Assembly (NCBI GenBank): GCA_024234635.1
Contig: JACKNX010000011.1
Coordinates: 86,885-150,884 of the forward strand
Length of the DNA: 64,000 nucleotides
From: Pseudomonadales bacterium
GTDB lineage: Bacteria > Pseudomonadota > Gammaproteobacteria > Pseudomonadales > Azotimanducaceae
Direction of reading: 5' to 3'
The position numbers were made by a program, and so were the translations under genes. The notes below the pieces were generated by a model. It did not search any database. It had not been told where the DNA came from and saw nothing but the letters and a program-made list of their open reading frames with translations. Below are positions 8,117-16,208 of this stretch, piece by piece. The number at the start of each line of letters is the position of its first letter. The stretch's first letter is position 1.

Positions 8117-9502
8117 ATGAACGGAAAACCCGGTATCCGAAACACGTTGGGAACGCGACTTGACGGAAGCGGGCGGCTGCGCGGTCGGAGAAATCGCTTT
8201 CTGCCAGTAATCAGCCTTGTCAGTGTCCTCGCTACCGCGAACGCAGCTGGTGACGTTCTCGTCGACGGCATCAGTCTCGGCGGTTCTGGTGGAACAGTTG
8301 TGCTGGGTTGGACGATTGGTCAGCTCGAGGGTGAGCCTGCGTGTGATGGTCAAGCTGTCAAAGTTGTCGTTGACCAGGATGGGATTCTCACGGAAACGAC
8401 CGGCAAGCTTAGTCAATTCGGATACTACAGGTGTCATCTGGCGGGACAGCCGAGGCTGGGCAACCACCCATATGTTGCCTACAGAAAACGATTCTTCAGC
8501 GCCAAACGCATCGAGTTGTCGCTTCTGCACCCGGCGAGTGGTGAGCGTATCTGGCACGGCATTGGCCCGGATACACAGGCGCCGGCGGCGGTCGCCAAAC
8601 CGGAAACCGTGCCACAGAACGCGGTGCTGGCAGAGTCCGGGAAGGTCCCGTCGCAACCGCCGCCTGCAGTGCGCCAGTACACAGAACTGGATCTGCCAGC
8701 CGCACTTCGGAGCACTGAGCTGATTCCCTTCCTGCCCGGAAGGGAGAAAATCCAGCGTGAAGCCTTCTGGGGCCCTGAGACCCGGGACTACGTCGTTGGC
8801 CGATGCATGCAGTTCGCCTATACCTATCTGCGCAGCGAAAACTACTGGCTGAGCCTCGACAGCAGCCTGGCCAGGCTCAACACGCTCAACGGGCTGCCCG
8901 AACTACCTCTCGACAGGGACAACGCAGCGGCGTTGTGCGCCTCGCCGGATCGGCGCGAGTCGCTGCGCAGTCAGCTTCCCGGAAAATCCACACGGCTGCT
9001 GGACAACCTGTGTTTACTGGCGACGCCCAACGGCAGGGCCAGCTTCGACCCGTCCCCCGCTTCCATGCCAACGGGACACAACATCTGCTTCGATCTCGAT
9101 CGGCTTCGCAGCGATGAGGTGGCTGCCTGCATGCAGACTGAAGGTCGTACGACGTTGAAAACACCTGGGCTGACGTTTGCCGACTACTGTGCATGCGCAG
9201 GCGATCGTCGGGCCGCTTCGTTTGCGAGCGGAAAATACCCGTTGGATTCCAATACGCTTGTACAGACGTCGGTGGCAGCCCGGCTTGCCTGTGACCCGGG
9301 TAAAACGAAGGTTCAGCCGGCGAAGGCGGACAAGGGCGGTTCGACGGTGAGTGCGCAGGCGACATCCGAAGCGTCCGGTGAGGGTGGCGTCGGGACGTCG
9401 ATAGGCGATGGTGAGCAGAAAGCGAAACAGACGTTGAAGGATTCGGCCGAAAAGGCCAAGGAGTCAGTCAAGAAGGGGTTCAAGAAGGTGTTCAACTGGT
9501 AG
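8117..9502 (+). CDS. Secreted cysteine-containing protein of unknown function
   Basis: A 461-residue protein with an N-terminal export signal: a basic stretch GRLRGRRNR, a hydrophobic core FLPVISLVSVLA and a TANAAG-type cleavage site near residues 43-44. The ATG at 8117 is preferred to an upstream in-frame ATG at 8036 because it has AGGAGA a few bases upstream and places the signal peptide nearer the N-terminus. The mature protein contains about a dozen Cys residues, including a YCACAG cluster, suggesting disulfides. A low-complexity Ser/Gly/Ala linker leads to a Lys-rich, probably amphipathic C-terminal helix ending KKVFNW. I do not recognise a family. It follows the sigma/kinase operon, so it may be a target or partner of that system, but a terminator lies between them. 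Confidence 0.75.
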   Translation: MNGKPGIRNTLGTRLDGSGRLRGRRNRFLPVISLVSVLATANAAGDVLVDGISLGGSGGTVVLGWTIGQLEGEPACDGQAVKVVVDQDGILTETTGKLSQFGYYRCHLAGQPRLGNHPYVAYRKRFFSAKRIELSLLHPASGERIWHGIGPDTQAPAAVAKPETVPQNAVLAESGKVPSQPPPAVRQYTELDLPAALRSTELIPFLPGREKIQREAFWGPETRDYVVGRCMQFAYTYLRSENYWLSLDSSLARLNTLNGLPELPLDRDNAAALCASPDRRESLRSQLPGKSTRLLDNLCLLATPNGRASFDPSPASMPTGHNICFDLDRLRSDEVAACMQTEGRTTLKTPGLTFADYCACAGDRRAASFASGKYPLDSNTLVQTSVAARLACDPGKTKVQPAKADKGGSTVSAQATSEASGEGGVGTSIGDGEQKAKQTLKDSAEKAKESVKKGFKKVFNW

Positions 9503-9672
9503 TGGTTTGCAGCAGCCGATAGCAAGGCCGGTTGATGGGATGTTGGACGCTGTGTCGACTGTCGTGTCGGGTCCACGCCACTCAACGCCACCCCATATCA
9601 GGGGTCGAGGCTGCTCGACGGAACGGAGCCGGTGGCTGCGAGTGTTTGCGCCCGCTCTTCCAGGGCGAGCGG

Positions 9673-10563
9673 TCAACGGGCATGCGATGCCACTGTCACT
9701 TCCCCCGCCCGCGGCACCGAATCCGCCGCGCCGGCCCTGGAGACGCACAATGCCGCGGCGGCCGTGGCACGCCGCATTGCCGCCTCCGGCGCCATGCCCT
9801 GTTCGAGGCTTGCCAGCAGGTAACCGGTAAACGTGTCACCGGCCCCCGTGGTGTCTACCACATCCACCTTGTGCGCCGGCACGTGGAAGCACTCGGCGGG
9901 CGAGAGCCACACGGCGCCGCCCGCGCCAAGCGTCACCACGCTGATGGTGTCGGGGTAGCGTTCGCCCAGTACCTGCACCATCTCGTCCACGTACTGTCTG
10001 CCGGTCAGGTCTTCGGCTTCCACTTCGTTCACCACCAGCATGTGCAGCAGGTGCAGTGGCAGCGCTTTCACCACGGTGTCCATGGGCGCGGGATTCATGA
10101 CGATGCGCAGGCCGCGTGCAGCACCTTGTTCGATCAGGTAGCCCGGGTGGCTGATCTCGTTCTGCAGCAACAGGATGTCGCCCGCGCCGAAGCCGGCGAG
10201 CGTGCTGTCGATGTGTTCGCGGGTGATTGCGCGATTGGCGCCGGGGAACAGCACGATGGCGTTGCCGCCGTCTTCGGCGACCTGGATGACCGCGTGCCCG
10301 GTTGGGACGCCGGCGCGATGCAGGTGCGCGACATCGACGTTGTCGGCGCGCAACATGTCCACCAGCCATTCGCCGCCAGCGCCATAGGCCCCGGCGTGTA
10401 CCACGGGCGTTCCGGCGCGGGCGATCGCCAGCGATTGATTGAACCCCTTGCCGCCGGCAAACACCTGATAGTCCGTCGACGGAAGCGTTTCACCGGGCCG
10501 CACGAAGTGCGGTACCCGATAGACGTTGTCGATGCACAGCGAGCCGAAGTTGAGAATGGCCAT
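9673..10563 (-). CDS. PfkB/ribokinase-family sugar kinase
   Basis: A 296-residue carbohydrate kinase of the PfkB family. The N-terminal substrate motif appears as FGSLCIDN and GGKGFNQS, close to the ribokinase GGKGANQ signature, and the C-terminal ATP/anion-hole motif is DTTGAGDTFTGYL with the catalytic Asp. The ATG at 10563 is used because homology begins at MAILNFGS; a longer open frame upstream has no family character. It lies 25 bases downstream of a small zinc-ribbon protein gene on the same strand. Ribose is the likeliest substrate by motif, but nucleosides and other pentoses or hexoses are used by relatives. Confidence 0.9.
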   Translation of the reverse strand: MAILNFGSLCIDNVYRVPHFVRPGETLPSTDYQVFAGGKGFNQSLAIARAGTPVVHAGAYGAGGEWLVDMLRADNVDVAHLHRAGVPTGHAVIQVAEDGGNAIVLFPGANRAITREHIDSTLAGFGAGDILLLQNEISHPGYLIEQGAARGLRIVMNPAPMDTVVKALPLHLLHMLVVNEVEAEDLTGRQYVDEMVQVLGERYPDTISVVTLGAGGAVWLSPAECFHVPAHKVDVVDTTGAGDTFTGYLLASLEQGMAPEAAMRRATAAAALCVSRAGAADSVPRAGEVTVASHAR

Positions 10564-10588
10564 GTATCGTCCCGGTCGTCCGCAATGG

Positions 10589-11014
10589 TCAGGATGCGGT
10601 TGCTGATTCTGCCAGCCGCCCCCCGTCCAGTGGCAGCTCACGCCACGGCGTAATGGGCAGGTTGGTGGCGGCGTGCTGCAGTTGCACGCTCTTGAAGTCG
10701 CCGTCCATCACGCGCAGCCACCAGCGCGACACGGGGTGCTGCACCCTGATCGCCTGCACCTCGGCGCCGGCCCGGTTGGCATCGCAACTGCCGCGCGTGA
10801 GGTCGCGAATCAGACGGGTGGCGACCGCCGCGGCGAGCGGCGCCAGGCGGTAGGCACGCACATTGCCGCCAATGTCCAGCAGCTCCAGCAGGTAGTGGGT
10901 GTCGCAGACGGGGCATCGGGCGACCGCTTCCGCGATCCCCAGGTAGTCGTCCAGCACCAGTTCGATGCCAAGGCCGCTGGCACACAGATGAGGGCAGGGT
11001 TGCAGGTCGGGCAT
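10589..11014 (-). CDS. Small putative zinc-binding protein
   Basis: A 141-residue protein beginning MPDLQPCPHLCASG. Four Cys residues in two pairs (CPHLC at 7-11 and CPVC at 34-37) look like a zinc ribbon. The rest is mixed helix and strand, with Trp-rich SRWWLRVMDGDF. No family is recognised. It is divergent from the AcoX-like gene, with only 76 bases between the two starts, and probably co-transcribed with the downstream PfkB kinase. The start is the Met just before the first Cys pair; longer upstream in-frame starts would run antisense through the AcoX-like gene. Confidence 0.6.
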   Translation of the reverse strand: MPDLQPCPHLCASGLGIELVLDDYLGIAEAVARCPVCDTHYLLELLDIGGNVRAYRLAPLAAAVATRLIRDLTRGSCDANRAGAEVQAIRVQHPVSRWWLRVMDGDFKSVQLQHAATNLPITPWRELPLDGGRLAESATAS

Positions 11015-11090
11015 GTGGCAAACTCGCGCTTTGCTGTTCTGCCGGGCCGCGCCCGGCGCTGCCATCGTAAACCAACCGGAAACCGTCCTG

Positions 11091-12083
11091 ATGTCCGCCA
11101 TTGCCATCTGCGTCAATCCCATGTCCGGCCGCGACGTGCGTCGCCTGGCCGCGCGTGCCACCAACATGACCCACGAAGCCAAGCGCGACATCGTCGCCCG
11201 CATCGCCGCCGGCGCGGATGCGATGGGCGTGACGGATATCTACGTCACGCGCGAGCCGTTCCGCATTGCCGCCGCGGCGCTGGAGCAGATGACGCTGAAT
11301 GCCCGCGTGCACGTGCTCGACTTCAAACTGGAGGCGTCGGCCGGGGACACGCAGACCGCCGTGCGCCGGTTCCTGGAAGAGGGGGTGGCGACCATCGTTT
11401 CCCTCGGTGGTGATGGCACCAATCGCGCGATGGTGCGCGAGTCGTGCAACTACCACCTCATTCCCCTGTCCACGGGCACCAACAACGTCTTCCCCGTGCA
11501 GGTGGAACCCACCATCGCCGGTATGGCGGCGGGCCTGCAGGCGCGGGGGCTTCTGCCCGCCACGCTCAGCCAGCCGGTCAAGGTGCTGCACGTGCGCTCG
11601 CCGCGCGGTGACGATGTCGGCCTGATCGACGCCGTGCTGCTCGAACGGGATCACGTGGGCAACCTGTTGCCCTTCGACGCCGGCCGGCTGCGCCAGATCC
11701 TGCTCACCCGGGCGGAGCCCGATGCCATCGGCATGTCGCCCATCGGCGGGCTCATCGAGCCGGTTTACGCGGAGGAAGACGGCGGTCTGCTGCTGCAGAT
11801 GGGTCCGGGTGGCTACGCGTTCGATGCGCCATTGTCGCCAGGCTGGTTCCAGCCCGTGCAGGTGCAGAGCATCACCCGCGTACCGCTGGGCGTGGCGGTG
11901 CCGTTCCGCGGCAAGGGCGTGCTGGCGCTGGACGGTGACCGCGATCACCGGCTGGAACTGCACGAGTCGGCGGTGGTGGAAATCCGTCGTGACGGACCGC
12001 CCGTCGTCGACGTCCGCGGCGCCATGCGCCATGCGGTGGCAGCGGGTATCATTGCGCGCCCGTCCCCGGATCGAGAGGCCTGA
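11091..12083 (+). CDS. ATP-NAD kinase-fold protein, AcoX-like
   Basis: A 330-residue protein of the NAD kinase/AcoX superfamily. It has the hallmark GGDGTNR loop (about residue 106), preceded by CVNPMSGRDVRRLAARA and followed by LSTGTNNVFP, which in this superfamily binds the nucleotide. AcoX was first seen in acetoin catabolic operons and its exact activity remains poorly defined. The start at 11091 is chosen because family similarity begins at MSAIAICVNP. The stop overlaps the fabV start by one base, so the two proteins are translationally coupled. A role in supplying or modifying a pyridine nucleotide for FabV is an attractive inference. Confidence 0.85.
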   Translation: MSAIAICVNPMSGRDVRRLAARATNMTHEAKRDIVARIAAGADAMGVTDIYVTREPFRIAAAALEQMTLNARVHVLDFKLEASAGDTQTAVRRFLEEGVATIVSLGGDGTNRAMVRESCNYHLIPLSTGTNNVFPVQVEPTIAGMAAGLQARGLLPATLSQPVKVLHVRSPRGDDVGLIDAVLLERDHVGNLLPFDAGRLRQILLTRAEPDAIGMSPIGGLIEPVYAEEDGGLLLQMGPGGYAFDAPLSPGWFQPVQVQSITRVPLGVAVPFRGKGVLALDGDRDHRLELHESAVVEIRRDGPPVVDVRGAMRHAVAAGIIARPSPDREA

Positions 12084-13270
12084 TGATCGTCAAACCGAGA
12101 ATTCGCGGTTTCATCTGCACCACCGCGCACCCTACCGGCTGCGCTGCCCACGTGCAGACGCAGATCGACTACGTGCGCGCGCAGGCGGCAATGGACGGCG
12201 GCTCGGTGAAAAACGTGCTGGTGCTGGGTTGCTCCGGCGGGTATGGCCTGTCGTCGCGCATTGCGGCGGCATTCGGGTATGGCGCTTCCACCCTGGGCGT
12301 GTCGTTCGAGAAGGCGCCGGTGGACAACAAGACAGCCACCGCCGGCTGGTACAACAACGTCGCCTTCGAGAAGGCCGCACAGGCAGCCGGTCTGTATGCG
12401 AAAACCCTCGACGGCGATGCCTTCTCCGATGCCATGAAAGCGCGCGTCATCGAAACGCTGAAGGCGGACCTGGGCCCCATCGACATGCTGGTCTACAGCC
12501 TGGCGGCGCCGGTGCGCCAGCATCCGAAAACCGGTGAGCTGTTCCGCTCAGCCATCAAGCCGCTGGGCGAGGCGCTGCACATCAAGTCCGTGCACGTGGA
12601 TCGCGGTGAGGTGATCGAGGTGGACCTCGAACCCGCCACACCGGAAGAAACCGCCGCTACCGTTGCGGTGATGGGAGGCGAAGACTGGGAGTTCTGGATC
12701 GATGCGCTGGCCGGGGCTGGCCTGCTGGCTCCGGGCTTCCGCACGCTGGCCTTCACCTATATCGGCACCGAACTCACGTGGCCCATCTACTGGGAGGGCA
12801 CCCTCGGCAAGGCGAAGGAAGATCTCGATCGCGCTGCCGCGGCCATGCGCCCGATGCTGGCGGCAACGGGGGGTGATGCGCGGGTTGCGGTGCTGAAAGC
12901 CATCGTCAGTCAGGCGTCGTCCGCCATCCCCGTCGTTCCTTTGTACGTGGCGTTGCTGTTCAAGGTGATGAAGGAGCGCGGCGTGCACGAGGATTGCGTG
13001 CGCCACATCCACCGCATGTTCGCCACGCAGCTTGCGGCGGGTTCCACACTGCGCCTGGACGATGTCGGCCGCATCCGCATGGATGACGTGGAACTTCTGC
13101 CGGACATCCAGGAGGAAGTGCGTCGCCGCTGGGCCGTCGTCAATACAGGCAATCTGGCCGAAGTGGGTGACCTGGCCGGCTTCCGCGAGGACTTCCTGAA
13201 GATCTTCGGGTTCGGCTTTCCCGGTGTGGACTACGACGCGGACGTCAATCCCGACGGCAGCGACATCTGA
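12083..13270 (+). CDS. fabV: Enoyl-ACP/enoyl-CoA reductase FabV
   Basis: A 395-residue NADH-dependent trans-2-enoyl reductase that performs the last reduction of fatty-acid elongation. The start MIVKPRIRGFICTTAHPTGC, the dinucleotide loop VLGCSGGYGLSSRIAAAFGY, the SVHVDRGEVIEVDLEPATPE region and the active-site Tyr-x8-Lys in YWEGTLGKAK are diagnostic of FabV. This type is larger than FabI and is known in Pseudomonas, Vibrio and Burkholderia to resist triclosan. Length is normal. It is coupled to the upstream AcoX-like gene by a one-base overlap and followed 23 bases later by hemE. Confidence 0.97.
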   Translation: MIVKPRIRGFICTTAHPTGCAAHVQTQIDYVRAQAAMDGGSVKNVLVLGCSGGYGLSSRIAAAFGYGASTLGVSFEKAPVDNKTATAGWYNNVAFEKAAQAAGLYAKTLDGDAFSDAMKARVIETLKADLGPIDMLVYSLAAPVRQHPKTGELFRSAIKPLGEALHIKSVHVDRGEVIEVDLEPATPEETAATVAVMGGEDWEFWIDALAGAGLLAPGFRTLAFTYIGTELTWPIYWEGTLGKAKEDLDRAAAAMRPMLAATGGDARVAVLKAIVSQASSAIPVVPLYVALLFKVMKERGVHEDCVRHIHRMFATQLAAGSTLRLDDVGRIRMDDVELLPDIQEEVRRRWAVVNTGNLAEVGDLAGFREDFLKIFGFGFPGVDYDADVNPDGSDI

Positions 13271-13293
13271 CAACAGGCAGTAGCGAACAACGC

Positions 13294-14325
13294 ATGGGCA
13301 AAGTTTTTCTCGACGCGGCGCGCGGGCTGCCGACGCCGTACACGCCGATCTGGCTGAACCGGCAGGCCGGCCGGTACATGCCGGAGTACCACCAGGTGAA
13401 GGGCAAGCTGCCAAGCCTGCAGTTCTTCAAGGATCCGGAGCGCGCGGCGCAGGCGACGCTGGATGCGCAGCGCATTCTCGGTGTGGATGCTGCCATCCTG
13501 TTCGCGGATCTGTTGCCCATCCTGGAGCCAATGGGGCTGAGCCTCGACTATCTTCCCGGTGAAGGGCCGGTTTTCGCGAATCCCGTGCGTACACCCGCGG
13601 ATGTTTCAGCGCTGCGCGTGGTGCCGGCACTGGAAGGCACGGCGTACATCGGCCAGACCGTGCGCAACGTACTGGCCGGCCTGCCGAAGGACGTGGCGCT
13701 CATCGGCTTTGCCGGCGCGCCGTTTACGCTGGCCTCCTACGCCATCGAAGGCAGAGGGTCGCGCAACTACGTGCACGTAAAGAAGTTCATGTACCAGGCC
13801 GAAGAAGCGTGGCAGTTGCTGTGCGACAAGCTGGTGACCCAGGTTGGCGATTATCTGGCGCTGCAGATCGCCAGCGGCGTGGACGCCGTGCAGTTGTTCG
13901 ACACCTGGGTCGGCAACCTTAGCGTGGCGGACTTCCGCCGTTATGTTTCCCCGTCGCTGACGAAGCTCTTCACGCACCTGCGTTCCGTAGCGCCGCATGT
14001 ACCCATCATCTATTTCGGTACCGGCAACCATCATCTGCTGGAGGATGTGGCCGCGCTGGCGCCGGACGTGATCGCCTTTGACTGGCGTACGCCGCTGGGA
14101 GCCACGTGGCAACGGCTGGGATGCCGGGCAGTACAGGGTAATCTGGATCCGATCGTGTTGTGCAGCGATGCCGCCACTATTACGGCGCAGGCCGGGGCCA
14201 TTCTTGACGAAGCAGGTGGCCGCCCGGGGCACATCTTCAACCTCGGTCACGGCATCATTCCGGAAACACCGGTGGACAACGTGAAACACCTGGTGGACAC
14301 GGTACACCGGCTCAGCGCCCGTTGA
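13294..14325 (+). CDS. hemE: Uroporphyrinogen decarboxylase
   Basis: Cytoplasmic haem-biosynthesis enzyme that removes four acetate carboxyls from uroporphyrinogen III to give coproporphyrinogen III. The 343 residues contain the family signature NRQAGRYMPEY near the N-terminus, the active-site Asp region ILFADLLPI, the second signature GFAGAPFTLASY and the C-terminal FNLGHGIIPETPV. All are intact and the length is standard. The last four bases overlap the start of the VanZ-like gene. Confidence 0.97.
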   Translation: MGKVFLDAARGLPTPYTPIWLNRQAGRYMPEYHQVKGKLPSLQFFKDPERAAQATLDAQRILGVDAAILFADLLPILEPMGLSLDYLPGEGPVFANPVRTPADVSALRVVPALEGTAYIGQTVRNVLAGLPKDVALIGFAGAPFTLASYAIEGRGSRNYVHVKKFMYQAEEAWQLLCDKLVTQVGDYLALQIASGVDAVQLFDTWVGNLSVADFRRYVSPSLTKLFTHLRSVAPHVPIIYFGTGNHHLLEDVAALAPDVIAFDWRTPLGATWQRLGCRAVQGNLDPIVLCSDAATITAQAGAILDEAGGRPGHIFNLGHGIIPETPVDNVKHLVDTVHRLSAR

Positions 14326-14732
14326 ACGACTCCCAACCGGTTGTCTCGATCACGGCGCGCAGGGTCTGGTTGCTCGGATTCTGGTTCACTCTCGCGCTGG
14401 TGACCTGGCTGGCGCTCACGCCCAGCCCACCCAGGCCGGTGACCTATTTCAGCGATATCGTGCTGCACGCAGCGGCGTTTACGGTGCTGATGTTCCTCTG
14501 CTGCCAGGCACATTTTCGCACCACCCTGCTCCCGCCGGCACTGGCGATGCTGGCTTACGGCCTGGGTATCGAAGTGGTTCAGGGATTGATGGGTGCGCGG
14601 TTCGCTGAAGTGAAGGATTTCCTGGTCGACCTCGTGGGCATCGGTGCCGGTGCTGTCATGCGCAAGGTGCTGGGAGACTTGGCCGACAGGGTGATGCACA
14701 CTCTGCTGTCCCTGTTGCGCCTGGAGAACTGA
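14322..14732 (+). CDS. VanZ-like small membrane protein
   Basis: A 136-residue inner-membrane protein with about four hydrophobic segments (LLGFWFTLALVTWLAL, the HAAAFTVLMFLCC region, the LPPALAMLAYGLGIEVVQG region and LVDLVGIGAGAVM). The signature of VanZ-like proteins, a loop after the first helix ending in DIVLHAAAF and later GIEVVQGLMGAR with ...EVKDFLVDLVG, is visible. The TTG start overlaps the hemE stop (TTGA), implying coupling. VanZ itself gives low-level teicoplanin resistance, but most relatives have no known function. Confidence 0.8.
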   Translation: MNDSQPVVSITARRVWLLGFWFTLALVTWLALTPSPPRPVTYFSDIVLHAAAFTVLMFLCCQAHFRTTLLPPALAMLAYGLGIEVVQGLMGARFAEVKDFLVDLVGIGAGAVMRKVLGDLADRVMHTLLSLLRLEN

Positions 14733-14733
14733 G

Positions 14734-15270
14734 ATGCGCTGGATCAAGCGATTGTTATGGCTGGTGGTGAGCCTGTTCGCGGCGGTCATGGCACTACAGT
14801 TCGCGGCATCGGAAAGCGGTGAAGTGGTGGTGCTCAGTACGCTCGATGCGAAAGGCGCGCCGCAGGAGACCCGCTTGTGGGTGGTGGACCTCGAGGGGTC
14901 ACAGTATCTGCGGGCGGGACAACCCGAATCCGGCTGGCTGCTTCGTCTCCAGAAGACCCCGCGTGTCGGTCTGGTCCGGGGTGAAGTCCGTGCGGCGTAC
15001 GACGCCGTACCCGAGCCGGAGAAGCGGGATGTGATCAACGCCCGCATGCGCGCCAAGTACGGCTGGGCGGATCAGGTCATCGAGCAGATGTTCGGCCGCG
15101 ACAAGGCAACACCCGTGCGCCTGGAGCCGGTGCCGGAAGGCGAGCTGCCACCGGAACTGCGCGATCCGGTGGAAGAAGCGCCCCTGACGGACGGGACGGC
15201 GGCGGATCCGGCGTCTGAACCGGTGTCAGAACCGGTGTCAGTCGAGCAGGATGAACAACTCGGTACGTAG
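14734..15270 (+). CDS. Small membrane-anchored protein (family copy 3)
   Basis: A 178-residue protein with an N-terminal membrane anchor (about residues 6-22) and a soluble domain containing GEVVVLSTLDAKG, RLWVVDLEG, SGW, TPRVGLVRGEV and MRAKYGWAD. These match, in order, the protein at 526-945 and more weakly the lipoprotein at 3034-3477. The C-terminus is an acidic, Pro/Glu/Ser-rich tail with a direct repeat of EPVS. Its start lies one base after the VanZ-like stop, so it belongs to that operon. The 3' end overlaps the convergent AraC-type regulator by 33 bases. Function is unknown; a flavin- or F420-binding split barrel is possible. Confidence 0.72.
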   Translation: MRWIKRLLWLVVSLFAAVMALQFAASESGEVVVLSTLDAKGAPQETRLWVVDLEGSQYLRAGQPESGWLLRLQKTPRVGLVRGEVRAAYDAVPEPEKRDVINARMRAKYGWADQVIEQMFGRDKATPVRLEPVPEGELPPELRDPVEEAPLTDGTAADPASEPVSEPVSVEQDEQLGT

Positions 15271-16161
15271 ATCCTCATCGGCAGCGTCCATCGGCGTGTT
15301 GAGGTAGCGTTCAAAGCTCACGCTGTCGCGCAGGCGCGACCCGCTGCGCGGCAGCCACTCACCCAGAAAGCGCGCCCAGGTATCGCCCAGCGTGGCGTAG
15401 CTGCCCGCATGCACGGTACAGGCGTAGCGTCCGGCTGGCAGTAAACGGGCCTCCAGGTTCGCGGGTAGCTGCGCGTCGTCGGGTACGCTGAAGCCGGCGT
15501 CAGCGCGCAACGCTTCGGCGGGCGTGGACTCTGGGTCGTCGTAGTAGATGGCGATCATGGCCGAGTCCGGTCCGATCAGGCCAGCCGGGCCGGCGATGGC
15601 ACCGAGCCTGCCGAAGGCGTCCACTATCCTGTTGTACGGGCCGATGTGGCTGACGGTTGCGAGCCGGACAGCGGGCAGATGGCGGATCTCGACGTTCATG
15701 GTGCTCTCTCCGGTGGTTGTGTGGAAGTTGGGCGCGCAGGTGGCGTTGGTCGAATAGTGAACGCCCGTACGCGCGGCGAGCTGGGTGCGGAAATGTCCCG
15801 CCACCCCGGTTGCCCGGTGGTGAATGCCGTCTCGAAACTGTGATGGCGGGCAGGCGTAAGCTGCGCGGAATGCCCGGGTGAAAGCCTCGTGCGTCTCGTA
15901 GCCGGCTTCAAAGGCGACATCGGTGACAGGGCGCGCCGTCGACTGGAGCGCCAGCGCCGCGCGTTCCAGGCGCAGGCGTCGGTGCATGCCAAGCGGCGTC
16001 TCTCCGGTCATGCCGCGGAACAGACGGTGGAAGTGAAACGGTGACAGCCGCGCCGCAGCGGCAAGCGCCGTCAGATCGAGCGCCGTATCGAGGTTGTGCG
16101 CGATGATGCGAATGGTTTCGCGAACGATGTCGGCGTAGTAGCCTGCAGTTACCTTGTGCAT
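15238..16161 (-). CDS. AraC-family regulator with GyrI-like ligand domain
   Basis: A 307-residue transcription factor. Two helix-turn-helix motifs fill residues 10-105 (LTALAAAARLSPFHFHRLFR and VTDVAFEAGYETHEAFTRAF). A linker leads to a C-terminal GyrI-like/SOUL-type effector domain from about residue 155 (VEIRHLPAVRLATVSHIGPY to the end), which in Rob, SbmC and BmrR relatives binds small hydrophobic or amphipathic ligands. This arrangement (N-terminal DNA binding, C-terminal sensor) is that of Rob rather than AraC. It is convergent with copy 3 of the small membrane protein family and overlaps it by 33 bases. Targets are unknown. Confidence 0.92.
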   Translation of the reverse strand: MHKVTAGYYADIVRETIRIIAHNLDTALDLTALAAAARLSPFHFHRLFRGMTGETPLGMHRRLRLERAALALQSTARPVTDVAFEAGYETHEAFTRAFRAAYACPPSQFRDGIHHRATGVAGHFRTQLAARTGVHYSTNATCAPNFHTTTGESTMNVEIRHLPAVRLATVSHIGPYNRIVDAFGRLGAIAGPAGLIGPDSAMIAIYYDDPESTPAEALRADAGFSVPDDAQLPANLEARLLPAGRYACTVHAGSYATLGDTWARFLGEWLPRSGSRLRDSVSFERYLNTPMDAADEDLRTELFILLD

Positions 16162-16208
16162 GCCGCCAACATAGCAGCGGGATGACGCAGGCGCTTGATG
16201 CGCCTTGC

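Noticed and set aside
9503..9672. Possible terminator or small gene in the gap between the secreted protein and the sugar kinase
   Set aside because: Only a weak five-pair ACCCC/GGGGT stem is present, with no T run and no convincing open frame; nothing supportable was found.
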